DNA of 64,000 nucleotides from Tissierella praeacuta DSM 18095 (GTDB lineage: Bacteria > Bacillota > Clostridia > Tissierellales > Tissierellaceae). The translations under genes were made by a program, and so were the position numbers. Location: assembly GCF_900128955.1 (NCBI RefSeq), contig NZ_FQTY01000009.1:1-64000 (forward strand). The letters are read 5' to 3'. Position 1 is the first letter of the stretch. Each line of letters opens with the position of its first letter. The notes beneath the pieces are model-generated. The model was not told the DNA's origin. It was given only the letters and a program-made list of their open reading frames with translations, and did no database searches. Positions 55,111-64,000 of this stretch are shown one piece after another.

Positions 55111-56059
55111 GGATAATTTCATAGAAGTAGTAGAGTTGAAAAAATATTTTCAAGTAGGAAAAAATGCAACTCTTAAAGCTGTAGATAATGTAAGCTTTAA
55201 TATAAAAAAAGGTGAAACTTTAGGTTTAGTTGGTGAGTCTGGATGTGGAAAAACTACTTGTGGTAGAACAATTTTAGGTATTTATCCAGCCACATCAGGT
55301 CAAGTTTTATTTAATGGAAAAGATGTTCATAAAATGAACAGAGCAGAAAAACTTGAGTTTAAGAAAAATGCACAAATTATATTCCAAGACCCATATGCTT
55401 CCTTAGACCCTAGAATGACCATAGGTGATATTATAGATGAAGGTATGGATGTCCATTTAAAATTAAGTAATAAAGAAAGACAAGAAAGAATACATGATTT
55501 GCTAAAGAAGGTAGGCTTAAATCCTGAACATGGTTCTAGGTTCCCCCACGAACTATCAGGAGGACAAAGACAAAGAATAGGTATAGCAAGGGCTCTAGCA
55601 GTAGAACCACAGTTTATTATGTGTGATGAGCCTATTTCTGCCCTTGATGTATCTATCCAAGCTCAAATAGTAAATCTTCTTATAAAATTACAGAGGGAAA
55701 TGGGTTTAACTTATTTGTTTATATCCCATGACCTTTCCATGGTAAAACATATATCAGATAGAGTAGGGGTAATGTATTTAGGTTCCATGGCAGAATTAGC
55801 AAGTAATGATGCCTTATATGACAATCCATTACATCCATATACAAAGGCACTAATATCTGCTATACCAGTGGCAGACCCTAGTGCAGAGGAAACAAGAAAT
55901 AGGATAAAACTAGAAGGAGAAGTACCTTCACCTATTAATCCGCAACCTGGATGTAAATTTGTTAAGAGATGTGCCTATGCAAAAGATATCTGTCACAAGG
56001 AAACCCCTGTATTAAAAGAGGTGGAAAAGAACCATTTTGTTGCCTGTCACTTATATTAG
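55103..56059 (+). CDS. oppF: Oligopeptide ABC transporter ATPase
   Basis: 318 residues from the ATG at 55103, which overlaps the end of oppD and has GGAGGTGG upstream. Walker [11 protein letters not shown], signature LSGGQRQR, Walker B MCDEPISALDVS, and the C-terminal Cys-rich GCKFVKRCAYAKDICHKETP extension. Pairs with OppD. Confidence 0.96.
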   Translation: MSKDNFIEVVELKKYFQVGKNATLKAVDNVSFNIKKGETLGLVGESGCGKTTCGRTILGIYPATSGQVLFNGKDVHKMNRAEKLEFKKNAQIIFQDPYASLDPRMTIGDIIDEGMDVHLKLSNKERQERIHDLLKKVGLNPEHGSRFPHELSGGQRQRIGIARALAVEPQFIMCDEPISALDVSIQAQIVNLLIKLQREMGLTYLFISHDLSMVKHISDRVGVMYLGSMAELASNDALYDNPLHPYTKALISAIPVADPSAEETRNRIKLEGEVPSPINPQPGCKFVKRCAYAKDICHKETPVLKEVEKNHFVACHLY

Positions 56060-56073
56060 AAAGGGGGAATTTG

Positions 56074-57459
56074 ATGTTAAATAGATCAATAATTGAAGAT
56101 ATATTTTTTGAAGCACTATCATGTGGTGGTGATTTCTGTGAAGTATTTATGGAAGATAACTTTTCTACAGAAATTGCCACTCTTGGTGGTAATATTGAAA
56201 GAGGTATGAGTGGAAGAGACTTTGGTATAGGTATTAGAGTCTTTAAGGGGTTAAGTTCTGTATATGGATATACCAACGATTTATCTAAGGAAAATCTTAT
56301 AAATATTACAAGAAGAATAACAAAATCCTTTAAAGGTGATAAAAAAGAGACTGTATTAAACTTGGATAAAGCTATTGATTCAGTAAATCATCCCTATATA
56401 AATCTTCCTTCTGAAGTTGATTTATCTAAGAAAATGGAATTTACAAAGAGGGCATACCAAGCTGGAATGGATTATGATGAGAAAATAACTCAAATGACGG
56501 TAAATTACTTAGATCAAGAGCAAAACGTACTTATAGCCAATACAGAAGGTGTCTATGTAGAAGATAAAAGAGTAAGAACAAGAATGTTAATTATTGCCGC
56601 AGCTGAACATAACGGACAAATAGAAACTGGATATATTGGACCTGGTGCTTTAATGGGTACTGAATTCTATGACAAGATTAGTATAGAAGATTATGCAAGG
56701 GAAGCAGCTAGAAATGCTAAGATCATGGCAATGGCTGATTATTGTCCTGCTGGAAATATGCCAGTTGTTGTAGATAATGGATTTGGTGGACTAATGTTTC
56801 ACGAGGCCTGTGGACATAGCTTAGAGGCTTCATCTGTAGCTAAGGGGCTTTCAGTTTTTTCAGATAGAATAGGAGAAAAGATAGCTTCTGATGTAGTTAC
56901 TTTAATAGATGATGGTTCAATAGTCAACTCTTGGGGTTCCCTTGGAGTAGATGATGAAGGTATGAGAACACAGAAAAATATCCTTATTGAAAATGGTATC
57001 CTAAAGGGATATATGATAGATAAATTAAATGCTAGACGAATGAATATGAACCCTACAGCTTCAGGAAGAAGACAAAGCTATAGATTTGCTCCTACGTCAC
57101 GCATGACTAATACTTATATAGATAAGGGTACTAGTACAAAGGAAGAAATAATTGGAAATACGGAAAAAGGATTATTTGCCAAATATCTTTCTGCAGGTTC
57201 CGTAAACCCAGCTACAGGTGATTTTAACTTCTCTTTATCAGAAGCATATTTAATTAAAAATGGTAAAATAACTAAACCTGTTAAGGGAGCAACTCTAATA
57301 GGAAATGGCAATAAAATACTTCAGGATGTAGATATGGTAGGAAATAATCTCGAAATAGGACAAGGATATTGTTATGCAGGTAGTGGAGCATTATTCATTG
57401 GTGCAGGACAGCCTACCCTTAGGGTTAAGACCATGACTGTTGGTGGGAGGGAAGAATAG
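56074..57459 (+). CDS. tldD: TldD-family metalloprotease
   Basis: 461 residues from the ATG at 56074 (AAGGGGG site); the frame is open upstream inside oppF. Zinc motif FHEACGH near 246-252 (HExxxH). TldD and TldE form a heterodimer that trims unfolded or modified peptides inside the cell. It follows oppF by 14 bases, so the pair is probably co-transcribed with the peptide importer. Confidence 0.92.
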   Translation: MLNRSIIEDIFFEALSCGGDFCEVFMEDNFSTEIATLGGNIERGMSGRDFGIGIRVFKGLSSVYGYTNDLSKENLINITRRITKSFKGDKKETVLNLDKAIDSVNHPYINLPSEVDLSKKMEFTKRAYQAGMDYDEKITQMTVNYLDQEQNVLIANTEGVYVEDKRVRTRMLIIAAAEHNGQIETGYIGPGALMGTEFYDKISIEDYAREAARNAKIMAMADYCPAGNMPVVVDNGFGGLMFHEACGHSLEASSVAKGLSVFSDRIGEKIASDVVTLIDDGSIVNSWGSLGVDDEGMRTQKNILIENGILKGYMIDKLNARRMNMNPTASGRRQSYRFAPTSRMTNTYIDKGTSTKEEIIGNTEKGLFAKYLSAGSVNPATGDFNFSLSEAYLIKNGKITKPVKGATLIGNGNKILQDVDMVGNNLEIGQGYCYAGSGALFIGAGQPTLRVKTMTVGGREE

Positions 57460-57461
57460 AT

Positions 57462-58811
57462 ATGGATAGAGATAAATTAATAGAGATATTATTTGAAAAA
57501 GCTAAAGCGTATAATATTGAGGAAGTAGAAGTCTATATCAATAAGGATTCATCCATAGATTTTAACATATATGAAGGTAAGTTAGAAAAATATGTGGTAG
57601 CAGAGGAAGAGAATTTATCTCTAAGGGGTATTTACAAAGGGAAAATGGGATATTCATATACGGAAAAATTAATGGAATATAGCTTAGATGAATTGATAAA
57701 TAATTTAATTCAATATGCAGAAAATAATCATAGTGATGAAGTAGAAAAAATGTCTTCATCCATATTGGAAAGTAAGAAAACCGCTGGAAGGGAAAATTTA
57801 TTAGGTAATTTTACAGAGGGAGATAAGATTGGATATTTATTGGATCTAGAGAAAAGAGCTTATGACTATGATAAACGAGTAAAGACCATAGATGATTGTA
57901 GTTATCAAGAAAAGATTCAAGAGGTATATATTAGAAATACTAAGGGACTGGAAGTAGAGGACAGACATACTATTGGTATAATAAGTCTTTCAGCTGTTGC
58001 AGAAGAAGGAAATAATATGCAAACAGGATATTCAAATTATGTATTCAATGAACTTTCTGAGAAGTATAAGGAAAAACTTATTGAAGATAGTGTCGGAGAT
58101 GCTATAGGGATGTTAGGTGCAAAGGCTATAAAATCTGGTAATTATGAAATTATCCTTAGAAATAATGTAGCTGCAGATATGTTTAGTTATTTTTCTCCTA
58201 TATTTTTAGGAAGCACAGTTCAGAAAAACCTATCTCTAATGAAAGGAAAACTAGGCTCAAAAGTAGCAGTGGATTTTTTCAACATAGTGGAAAATCCTTT
58301 AATGGAAAATGGAAAATATTATAGAACCTTTGATGATGAAGGAACTGCTACCTATTCAAAATATATAATAGAAAATGGAATATTGAAGACTTTTCTTCAT
58401 AACAATAAAACTGCTGAAAAAGATGGTGCAAAATCCACTGGAAATGGTTTTAGGATCTCACATAAATCGTCTATTGGAGTAATGTCTACAAATATGTATA
58501 TTGAAGAAGGAGATAAATCTTTAGATGATATGGTAAAGAGCATGGAGAATGGTGTTATTATTACTGACATCCATGGATTACATGCAGGAATCAATCTGAC
58601 ATCAGGAGATTTTTCTCTATCGTCAAATGGATTACTTGTGGAAAATGGGAAGGTAATCAGACCTTTATCTCAAATAACCATGGCAGGTAATTTATATACT
58701 ATGCTGAAGGATATAAAATATATAGGAAATGATATTAAGTTTTCTTATTCTAGAAGCTACTTCGGAGCTCCTTCTATTTATCTAGGTATCTTAACAATAT
58801 CGGGTAAATAA
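57462..58811 (+). CDS. tldE: TldE/PmbA-family protein
   Basis: 449 residues. Same fold as TldD but without HExxxH; it has the PmbA sequence FRISHKSSIGVMSTNMYIEE and the C-terminal RSYFGAPSIYLG. Non-catalytic partner of TldD. The gap to tldD is 2 bases, so translation is coupled. Confidence 0.92.
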   Translation: MDRDKLIEILFEKAKAYNIEEVEVYINKDSSIDFNIYEGKLEKYVVAEEENLSLRGIYKGKMGYSYTEKLMEYSLDELINNLIQYAENNHSDEVEKMSSSILESKKTAGRENLLGNFTEGDKIGYLLDLEKRAYDYDKRVKTIDDCSYQEKIQEVYIRNTKGLEVEDRHTIGIISLSAVAEEGNNMQTGYSNYVFNELSEKYKEKLIEDSVGDAIGMLGAKAIKSGNYEIILRNNVAADMFSYFSPIFLGSTVQKNLSLMKGKLGSKVAVDFFNIVENPLMENGKYYRTFDDEGTATYSKYIIENGILKTFLHNNKTAEKDGAKSTGNGFRISHKSSIGVMSTNMYIEEGDKSLDDMVKSMENGVIITDIHGLHAGINLTSGDFSLSSNGLLVENGKVIRPLSQITMAGNLYTMLKDIKYIGNDIKFSYSRSYFGAPSIYLGILTISGK

Positions 58812-58861
58812 AAAAGCTTATAAAGGATTTTCGCATAGGGTTTATTAGGCTAAAAAAAATA

Positions 58862-58896
58862 GAATAGCTAAGATTTACGGCTATTCCATTTTTTTT
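58862..58896 (+). terminator. Terminator after tldE
   Basis: GAATAGC / GCTATTC 7-bp stem with an 11-base loop and a T-run of eight. A second hairpin (GAGACTGT / ACAGTCTC, 58916-58943) follows without T-run. Confidence 0.85.
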
Positions 58897-59035
58897 AACC
58901 CTTTTACAATTATGAGAGACTGTAAAAAAGATTAAACAGTCTCAGCATAGTGGAATGACAGGGTGCTGTTCACTTTGAAGCTGTTCATTTAAATTTTTAT
59001 TCAATTGCTATCTGAAAGTCATATATAAGCATTTT

Positions 59036-61027
59036 TTATTTTTTTAAATATTTATTAAACCAATTAGTTATCTCTTCTAGTCTTTTAATTCTATGGTTTG
59101 GTTTTCCTGAGCGGCTAAGTTCATGATTTTCTCCTCTAAACATAATTAGTCTAGAGTCTACACCATGATATTTTAAAGATGTAAACATTTGAATACCTTC
59201 AGGTAGCCAACAACGATAGTCTTCTTCAGAATGAATAAATAGAGTAGGGGTAACTACTTTATCTGCATATTTCATTGGAGAATGGAACCAAAGTTTTTCT
59301 ACATCAGACCAAGGAGTAGCAGCTTGTTGGTCGTCTACAAAATAATATCCAATATCTGTAGTTCCAAATTTAGAAATCCAGTTAGAGATAGACCTTTGAG
59401 AGGCAGCAGCTCTAAACCTTTTAGTGTGACCTATTATCCAGTTAGTCATAAAACCACCATAAGAACCACCAGTAACTCCAATTCTTTCTCTATCTATAAA
59501 AGGATATTTTTCAAGAATTAGATCTGTGAATTTCATCAAATCATCATAATCTATGGTACCATATTTACCTCTTATATCTGCAAATTCATTTCCCTTTCCG
59601 TCTGAGCCTCTTGGATTACAGAAAAATACTGTATAGCCTTCATTTGCCCAGTATTGCATTTCATGATAAAATACTTCGCCATAAACAGTTTTCGGGCCAC
59701 CATGGATATCTAATATTCCTGGATACTTTTTATTTTTATCAAAATCTACAGGTTTCATTATCCATCCATCAATAGTCACTCCATCTACTTCAAAACTTAG
59801 ATGTTCAGGAGTAGATAATTTTTTTTCGTTTATTACCCATTCATTAAATTTAGTTAACTGGACTTCTTTCTTTTCTTCTAAACTATATAGTTCTTGAAGT
59901 CTAAGTCCCCTAAGACCTATAAATTTTATATTTCCATTTAATACATCAAATCCATCTATAGAGCCATTATTTGTAGTTAGTTTTTCTATGTCTCCATTTT
60001 TATTTATTCTATTGATGTAAGAGTTATTTAATTCAGTAGTTATAAAGTATAGATGCTCACCATCTACTATTATAGATTTAGAGCTGCCATATCTGCAATC
60101 AGAGCCAACAGAGTTCCAAATACTATAATCAAAATCATCCTTCGATATTTTATGGGCATTGGTGCCATCTAAATTCATTAGATAGAAATTTGGGTTTTCA
60201 TTGACTCCATAGGATTTCATATTATGTCCTGTAAATATTATTTTATTTTCAAGAAAATCAGCAGAAAAGTAACTAAAAACATCTTCATGAGTTAACTTTT
60301 CTAATTTATCTTCTTTAATATTATATAAATGTAAATCAGATTTTAATTGCATCTTATCCATATATGAACTGGCAACTATAAGGATTTTAGATTTATCTTT
60401 ATTGAGTTTAAAACTTTCTACTTCTGTAAACTCATCTGTAATAGGAGTAAGGATTTTGTCCCTTAAATTATAGATATAAAGTCTATTTCTTTTTTTATTT
60501 GTAAATCCTGTACCATTTGACCAAAAAGGTATTTCGTCCAAAACTTCATAGTCTCTGCTTTCTTCCATATTTTTTATAGCTTTTTCCTTTTCTTCACCAG
60601 ATAAATTTTTAATATTTGGAAGATTAGGGTCAAAGGCTGCAGTTATTAAAAGATTATTTTCATCTAAGATTTCAAGAGAATTTATTTTGAGTGGGATTTC
60701 AAATGACTTATTAGCCTCTCCCCCATTTATATTGATTTCATAATAAGTCGTAAACTCATCTTTTCTTTCTTTATCTTTTTTATTTCTTATGGCAGGGAAA
60801 AGAATTGTATTATTATCTTTCCATATAAAAGAGCTCTCTTCATCTAAGGATGTTAATTTAAACTCTGATTTCTTTTCTTCATTATAGATATAGATATTAG
60901 ATAGATATTTATTTTCTTCTGTATCCATTCTATGTAGTATAAAACCTAGATTTTTACCATTAGGTGAAAATCTAATACATGATAAAAACTTATATTTTGT
61001 AAAGTCATCTAATTTTAAATTTTCCAT
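59036..61027 (-). CDS. S9 family peptidase (acylaminoacyl-peptidase-like)
   Basis: 663 residues. The N-terminal two thirds are a beta-propeller of repeated blades. The C-terminal alpha/beta hydrolase has the Ser in GGSYGGF, Asp in HSEEDYRC and His in GENHEL, the prolyl-oligopeptidase triad. No signal peptide; it cleaves short peptides in the cytosol. GGGGGATG precedes the ATG at 61027. Single gene. Confidence 0.93.
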   Translation of the reverse strand: MENLKLDDFTKYKFLSCIRFSPNGKNLGFILHRMDTEENKYLSNIYIYNEEKKSEFKLTSLDEESSFIWKDNNTILFPAIRNKKDKERKDEFTTYYEININGGEANKSFEIPLKINSLEILDENNLLITAAFDPNLPNIKNLSGEEKEKAIKNMEESRDYEVLDEIPFWSNGTGFTNKKRNRLYIYNLRDKILTPITDEFTEVESFKLNKDKSKILIVASSYMDKMQLKSDLHLYNIKEDKLEKLTHEDVFSYFSADFLENKIIFTGHNMKSYGVNENPNFYLMNLDGTNAHKISKDDFDYSIWNSVGSDCRYGSSKSIIVDGEHLYFITTELNNSYINRINKNGDIEKLTTNNGSIDGFDVLNGNIKFIGLRGLRLQELYSLEEKKEVQLTKFNEWVINEKKLSTPEHLSFEVDGVTIDGWIMKPVDFDKNKKYPGILDIHGGPKTVYGEVFYHEMQYWANEGYTVFFCNPRGSDGKGNEFADIRGKYGTIDYDDLMKFTDLILEKYPFIDRERIGVTGGSYGGFMTNWIIGHTKRFRAAASQRSISNWISKFGTTDIGYYFVDDQQAATPWSDVEKLWFHSPMKYADKVVTPTLFIHSEEDYRCWLPEGIQMFTSLKYHGVDSRLIMFRGENHELSRSGKPNHRIKRLEEITNWFNKYLKK

Positions 61028-61090
61028 TTACATCCCCCCATTAATTCTTTAATGTATTCAACATATATTATATACTATTTATATATACAC

Positions 61091-61116
61091 GCAACCTTTT
61101 TAGAATACTGTAGTCT
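61091..61116 (+). promoter_or_regulatory. Possible ECF sigma promoter
   Basis: GCAACC at 61091-61096, 16 bases, GTCT at 61113-61116. An AAC -35 with a GTC -10 is the general ECF promoter form, so the operon may be autoregulated. Confidence 0.5.
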
Positions 61117-61137
61117 AAATAGTAAAGGAGGGTTAAG

Positions 61138-61680
61138 GTGGATAGAGATGAAGAAAAAGAACTTATAAGAAAACTAAAAAAAGGAAATGAAGAAGCATAT
61201 ATAGAACTTCTGGATAACTACGGAAATAGGCTATTAAAAACTTGTTACCTAATCCTCAAGGATGAAAAAGATGCTGAGGATATAGTCCAAGATACTTTTT
61301 TAAAAGTATTTAAGCATATAGATTCTTTTATGGAGAATAGTTCCCTATATACTTGGGTTTATAGAATAGCATTAAATTTATGTAAGGATAAGCTGAAATC
61401 TAGAAAAGACTTTATTATATATGAAGATATAATAGAAAGTAAAGAGACAGTAGAAGAGCAAGTATTTGGCTCTATTGATAGAGAAATTTTAAAGAGAAAG
61501 TTATTTAGCCTAAACCATATATATAAGGAAATTCTGATATTATTTTATTTCGAAGAACTATCAATCAAAGAAATAGGAGAAATTTTGGAGGAAAAGGAAG
61601 GAACTATAAAAAGTAGATTAAGTAGGGGAAGGGTACTATTAAAGGAAGCCATTGAGAAAGGAGGAGAATTTAATGGATAA
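61138..61680 (+). CDS. ECF-type RNA polymerase sigma factor
   Basis: 180 residues from GTG with AAAGGAGGG upstream. Region 2 contains ILKDEKDAEDIVQDTFLKVF and the YTWVYRIALNLCKDKL stretch; region 4 contains YFEELSIKEIGEILEEKEGT with IKSRLSRGR. Overlaps the next gene by 8 bases. Controls a regulon in response to a signal relayed by the two following genes. Confidence 0.92.
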   Translation: MDRDEEKELIRKLKKGNEEAYIELLDNYGNRLLKTCYLILKDEKDAEDIVQDTFLKVFKHIDSFMENSSLYTWVYRIALNLCKDKLKSRKDFIIYEDIIESKETVEEQVFGSIDREILKRKLFSLNHIYKEILILFYFEELSIKEIGEILEEKEGTIKSRLSRGRVLLKEAIEKGGEFNG

Positions 61681-61993
61681 AGACAGATTAGGTAATGAAT
61701 TGAAGATAATAATGGAAGATGAAACAAAAGATATGAAACTTTCTCAAGGACTAAGGGATAAGATATTAATTCATAGAAAGAAAACCCTAAGAGATAAAAT
61801 AAGGGATTTTTTAAATAAAGAAATAGAATTGCCTCTTATACCTATAGTAGTAGGTTCTGCTTTACTATTTATTATTGCAGGAGTTCCAAAAGATATAATT
61901 TATAGAAGAGAAAATGTAAGGGTTGTAGATATTGGTTCATCTCAGATGATAATTAGAGATGAGAGGAGTGTGAGTCGAAGTCATGAAAATTAA
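61673..61993 (+). CDS. Probable anti-sigma factor with one membrane helix
   Basis: 106 residues from ATG at 61673 (GGAGGAG site). The N-terminal 50 residues are charged and would contact the sigma factor. One membrane helix (about 57-77, PLIPIVVGSALLFIIAG) and a short outside tail follow. No zinc HxxxCxxC motif. Start overlaps sigma; stop overlaps the next gene by 11 bases. Role inferred from gene order. Confidence 0.8.
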   Translation: MDKDRLGNELKIIMEDETKDMKLSQGLRDKILIHRKKTLRDKIRDFLNKEIELPLIPIVVGSALLFIIAGVPKDIIYRRENVRVVDIGSSQMIIRDERSVSRSHEN

Positions 61994-64000
61994 GGTGAAA
62001 GTAAAGACATTGATTTTAATATCTTTAGGAATATTGTTTTTTATTTTTGCAGTAATACCTTTTGCTAATATAGAGTTGGCTAATTATTTTAGTAATTCTA
62101 AGCCGGAAATTGCTGAAAAACTATATGATTATTATTTAAGATATCCCATTGCCCTTAGAAAAGATGAGGCATTATATAAAAGTGCCCAAAGTACGATGAA
62201 TGGGTTCAGTAGATATAATATAATGATGGGTATGCAGCTAGGAGAAAAAACTTTAGATTATACTACTATAAATAATACTATAGATAAATATAAAAATATA
62301 ATAAGAGATTATTCAAAGAGTGATTATTATACCTTAGCATATAAAGGTATATTAGATTCTTATATTTATCTAGGAGATAGTGATAATTTAAAAAAATGGA
62401 TAGACTGGGGGAAGCTTCAAGATTATAAGAAAACAAAAGATATATCTGTTCTTTATGAAGGGTATAATTATTTTGCCAATAGAGAGTATAATAAGGCAGA
62501 AGAGTTGCTAAGCACCTTTGTTTTAGGAAATAATGACATGGATTATATATATTATTTTTTAAAGGGGCATATAGAATTTGCTAAGGAAGATTTTAATAAG
62601 GCATTGGAATATTATAATAAGGCCAGCGAAATTGGTTGGCAATATAGAACTGGTTTTTTTGGAAGTGTCGTTCCAGATGGAAGGAGATTTTGGCTAGATG
62701 AATTGGATTTTTATAAGGGAGAAAATAAGATAAAGGGAAGGGTAACTGCTGATGGTGTAGGTATTCCCTTTGTGGAAATATATTTGCAATATCCAAATCA
62801 AGGATATGCTTCCCGAGGAATAGATTTTGTAGCTATAACGGATAAAGATGGATACTATGAAACTATTGGGATAAAAGAAGGAAGATATGATTTAGGAATA
62901 GGAATAGGAACTGCCATATTCTTTGATAAGGCATATCTGACAAAAAATGTATATAATCTTCAAGTATCAGATAATGTAGAATTTGACTTTGAATTTAAAA
63001 CTCCTATGAAGGTAATTAGTCCAAAGCCAGAGGAACTAGTAGAAGGTAATAAATTTGAGGTAAAATGGGAGGAAGTAAATGAGGCAGATTACTATACTGT
63101 TCGAGCAGTTGCAATTGATGATGGTTCTAGTATGACTGTATCTATAAGAGATGAAAATGGAAAAAATAAGATAAAAGGAAATAAGGCAGTATTTAATATA
63201 GAAATGCTAAAGAACTCTCCTACAGGATATTCCATGGATGATGATGAAATTGTAAATCCTGAGGCTATAATGGGGTATATACATGGAGAAACAATGATTC
63301 CTATTATAGTCAACGCCTATGATAAAAATGGAAATATGTTAAGTAGTAGTGTTCCCATGACAAGCCGCTATGAAAATGTTCCAAGTATTAAGATAGTAGG
63401 AAAATTAACAGTAGGAGAAAAGTTAATAGTAAATAAAGAATACGAAAAGGCTGTAGGATATTATGAAAATCTACTTTTAGAAGACAAAGACAATATAAAA
63501 GCCTTATCCTATTTATCTAAGCTTTATATATTTGGATGGGGTAAAGGTACTAAAGATGTCCACAAAGCCATAGACTGTGGAACAAAAGTTTATAATTTAA
63601 GTGGAAATGCTGACGTAATCCTTAGGGTACTTGGTCAAATGAATTCTAATGATTATAGAGATAATAAAGAAATTATAAAAGAACTATTTGATATTATACC
63701 TAATGAGTATAGAGATATATATTTTTATTGGTATAGGGGGGAATATTATAGAGCATTAGGTGAATTTGAGAAAGCTAGGAAGGATTTCCTTTTTACAGAT
63801 AATATTTTTCTTTCAGATATTATATATATAGATTTATACTATGGTAAATATGAAAGAGCTATAGACTTTCTGAGAAATAATAATGTTAGGTTTTATTATA
63901 TGAATAAGGGAAAGTTAATAGAAGGTATAGAACTATTAAGTAAATTACCTCAAGATGACAAAGAATATACAATATTTAGAGAATATCTTTTTAGGATACT
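61983..64000 (+). CDS. Large membrane-anchored TPR protein, partial (runs off the window)
   Basis: 672 codons are open from ATG at 61983 to the window edge. N-terminal membrane anchor (about 8-28). TPR-like repeats at about 45-215 (EYNKAEELLSTFVLG; FNKALEYYNKASEIGWQYR), then a carboxypeptidase-regulatory-like beta domain (about 250-300: GRVTADGVGIPFVEIYLQYP, ITDKDGYYET), another beta-rich part, and more TPRs from about 480 on. Coupled to the sigma and anti-sigma genes, so probably the extracytoplasmic sensor or effector of that system. The 3' end is not seen. Confidence 0.82.
   Translation, partial: MKIKVKVKTLILISLGILFFIFAVIPFANIELANYFSNSKPEIAEKLYDYYLRYPIALRKDEALYKSAQSTMNGFSRYNIMMGMQLGEKTLDYTTINNTIDKYKNIIRDYSKSDYYTLAYKGILDSYIYLGDSDNLKKWIDWGKLQDYKKTKDISVLYEGYNYFANREYNKAEELLSTFVLGNNDMDYIYYFLKGHIEFAKEDFNKALEYYNKASEIGWQYRTGFFGSVVPDGRRFWLDELDFYKGENKIKGRVTADGVGIPFVEIYLQYPNQGYASRGIDFVAITDKDGYYETIGIKEGRYDLGIGIGTAIFFDKAYLTKNVYNLQVSDNVEFDFEFKTPMKVISPKPEELVEGNKFEVKWEEVNEADYYTVRAVAIDDGSSMTVSIRDENGKNKIKGNKAVFNIEMLKNSPTGYSMDDDEIVNPEAIMGYIHGETMIPIIVNAYDKNGNMLSSSVPMTSRYENVPSIKIVGKLTVGEKLIVNKEYEKAVGYYENLLLEDKDNIKALSYLSKLYIFGWGKGTKDVHKAIDCGTKVYNLSGNADVILRVLGQMNSNDYRDNKEIIKELFDIIPNEYRDIYFYWYRGEYYRALGEFEKARKDFLFTDNIFLSDIIYIDLYYGKYERAIDFLRNNNVRFYYMNKGKLIEGIELLSKLPQDDKEYTIFREYLFRI

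Overview
The window is a low-GC, Gram-positive, motile and probably anaerobic chromosome, most likely class Clostridia or Tissierellia. The evidence is purine-rich ribosome binding sites before nearly every gene, an S-box (SAM-I) riboswitch in front of metK, a comF-yvyF-flgM-flgN-flgK-flgL-fliW-csrA-hag gene order like that of Bacillus subtilis, and peptide uptake and peptidase genes. No species-specific marker is visible, so a genus is not claimed.

1-5.3 kb: the right end of a prophage or phage-derived element. An XhlA-like protein, a two-domain amidase/glucosaminidase endolysin, a small membrane protein and an LLH-type holin end at a terminator. Two larger genes follow: an NdpA/NA37 nucleoid-associated protein and an unrecognised protein with a C-terminal membrane anchor. 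A 50-residue ORF comes next, and the segment stops beside a tRNA-Pro gene. This is a typical phage cargo position.

5.5-12.3 kb: ordinary chromosomal genes. They are a chemoreceptor, a small-multidrug-export family membrane protein, the SAM riboswitch with metK, and recD2. A 45-bp near-perfect palindrome lies in the gap after the chemoreceptor.

12.3-38.9 kb: the motility region. comFC, yvyF, flgM, flgN, two tandem flgK genes, flgL, fliW, csrA, a REC-HD-GYP regulator and flagellin come first. A flagellin-modification island follows: an unknown protein, a Maf-type glycosyltransferase, pseA, pseB, pseC, pseF, pseH, an acyl carrier protein with an AMP-ligase and an SDR, pseI and pseG. Together these predict a complete CMP-pseudaminic acid pathway with a 7-acetamidino variant and possibly an added acyl group. 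A second block holds a TPR/alkaline-phosphatase-superfamily enzyme with a Thr in the nucleophile position, an APS-kinase-like protein and a LicD-like/methyltransferase fusion; it looks like a further, undescribed decoration pathway. Three promoters of the form TAAA-N15-NCCGATAA (sigma-D/sigma-28) precede flgM, flagellin and the modification island. The flagellin leader has a GGA-loop hairpin plus a GGA overlapping the ribosome binding site, the expected CsrA target, and CsrA is encoded with its antagonist FliW just upstream.

39-46.9 kb: mixed housekeeping genes. They include a secreted SAM-hydrolase-family protein, whose 3' end recurs as a decayed copy 2.5 kb away, phosphatidylserine synthase and decarboxylase, a YvyF paralogue, an M18 aminopeptidase, a CBS protein, the C-terminal half of a CheX gene, and a YihY/BrkB protein.

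47-64 kb: a second chemoreceptor, then an ArsR-like regulator divergent from oppABCDF with a 28-bp palindromic operator between them. tldD/tldE, an S9 peptidase, and an ECF sigma / membrane protein / TPR protein operon running off the right edge complete the window.
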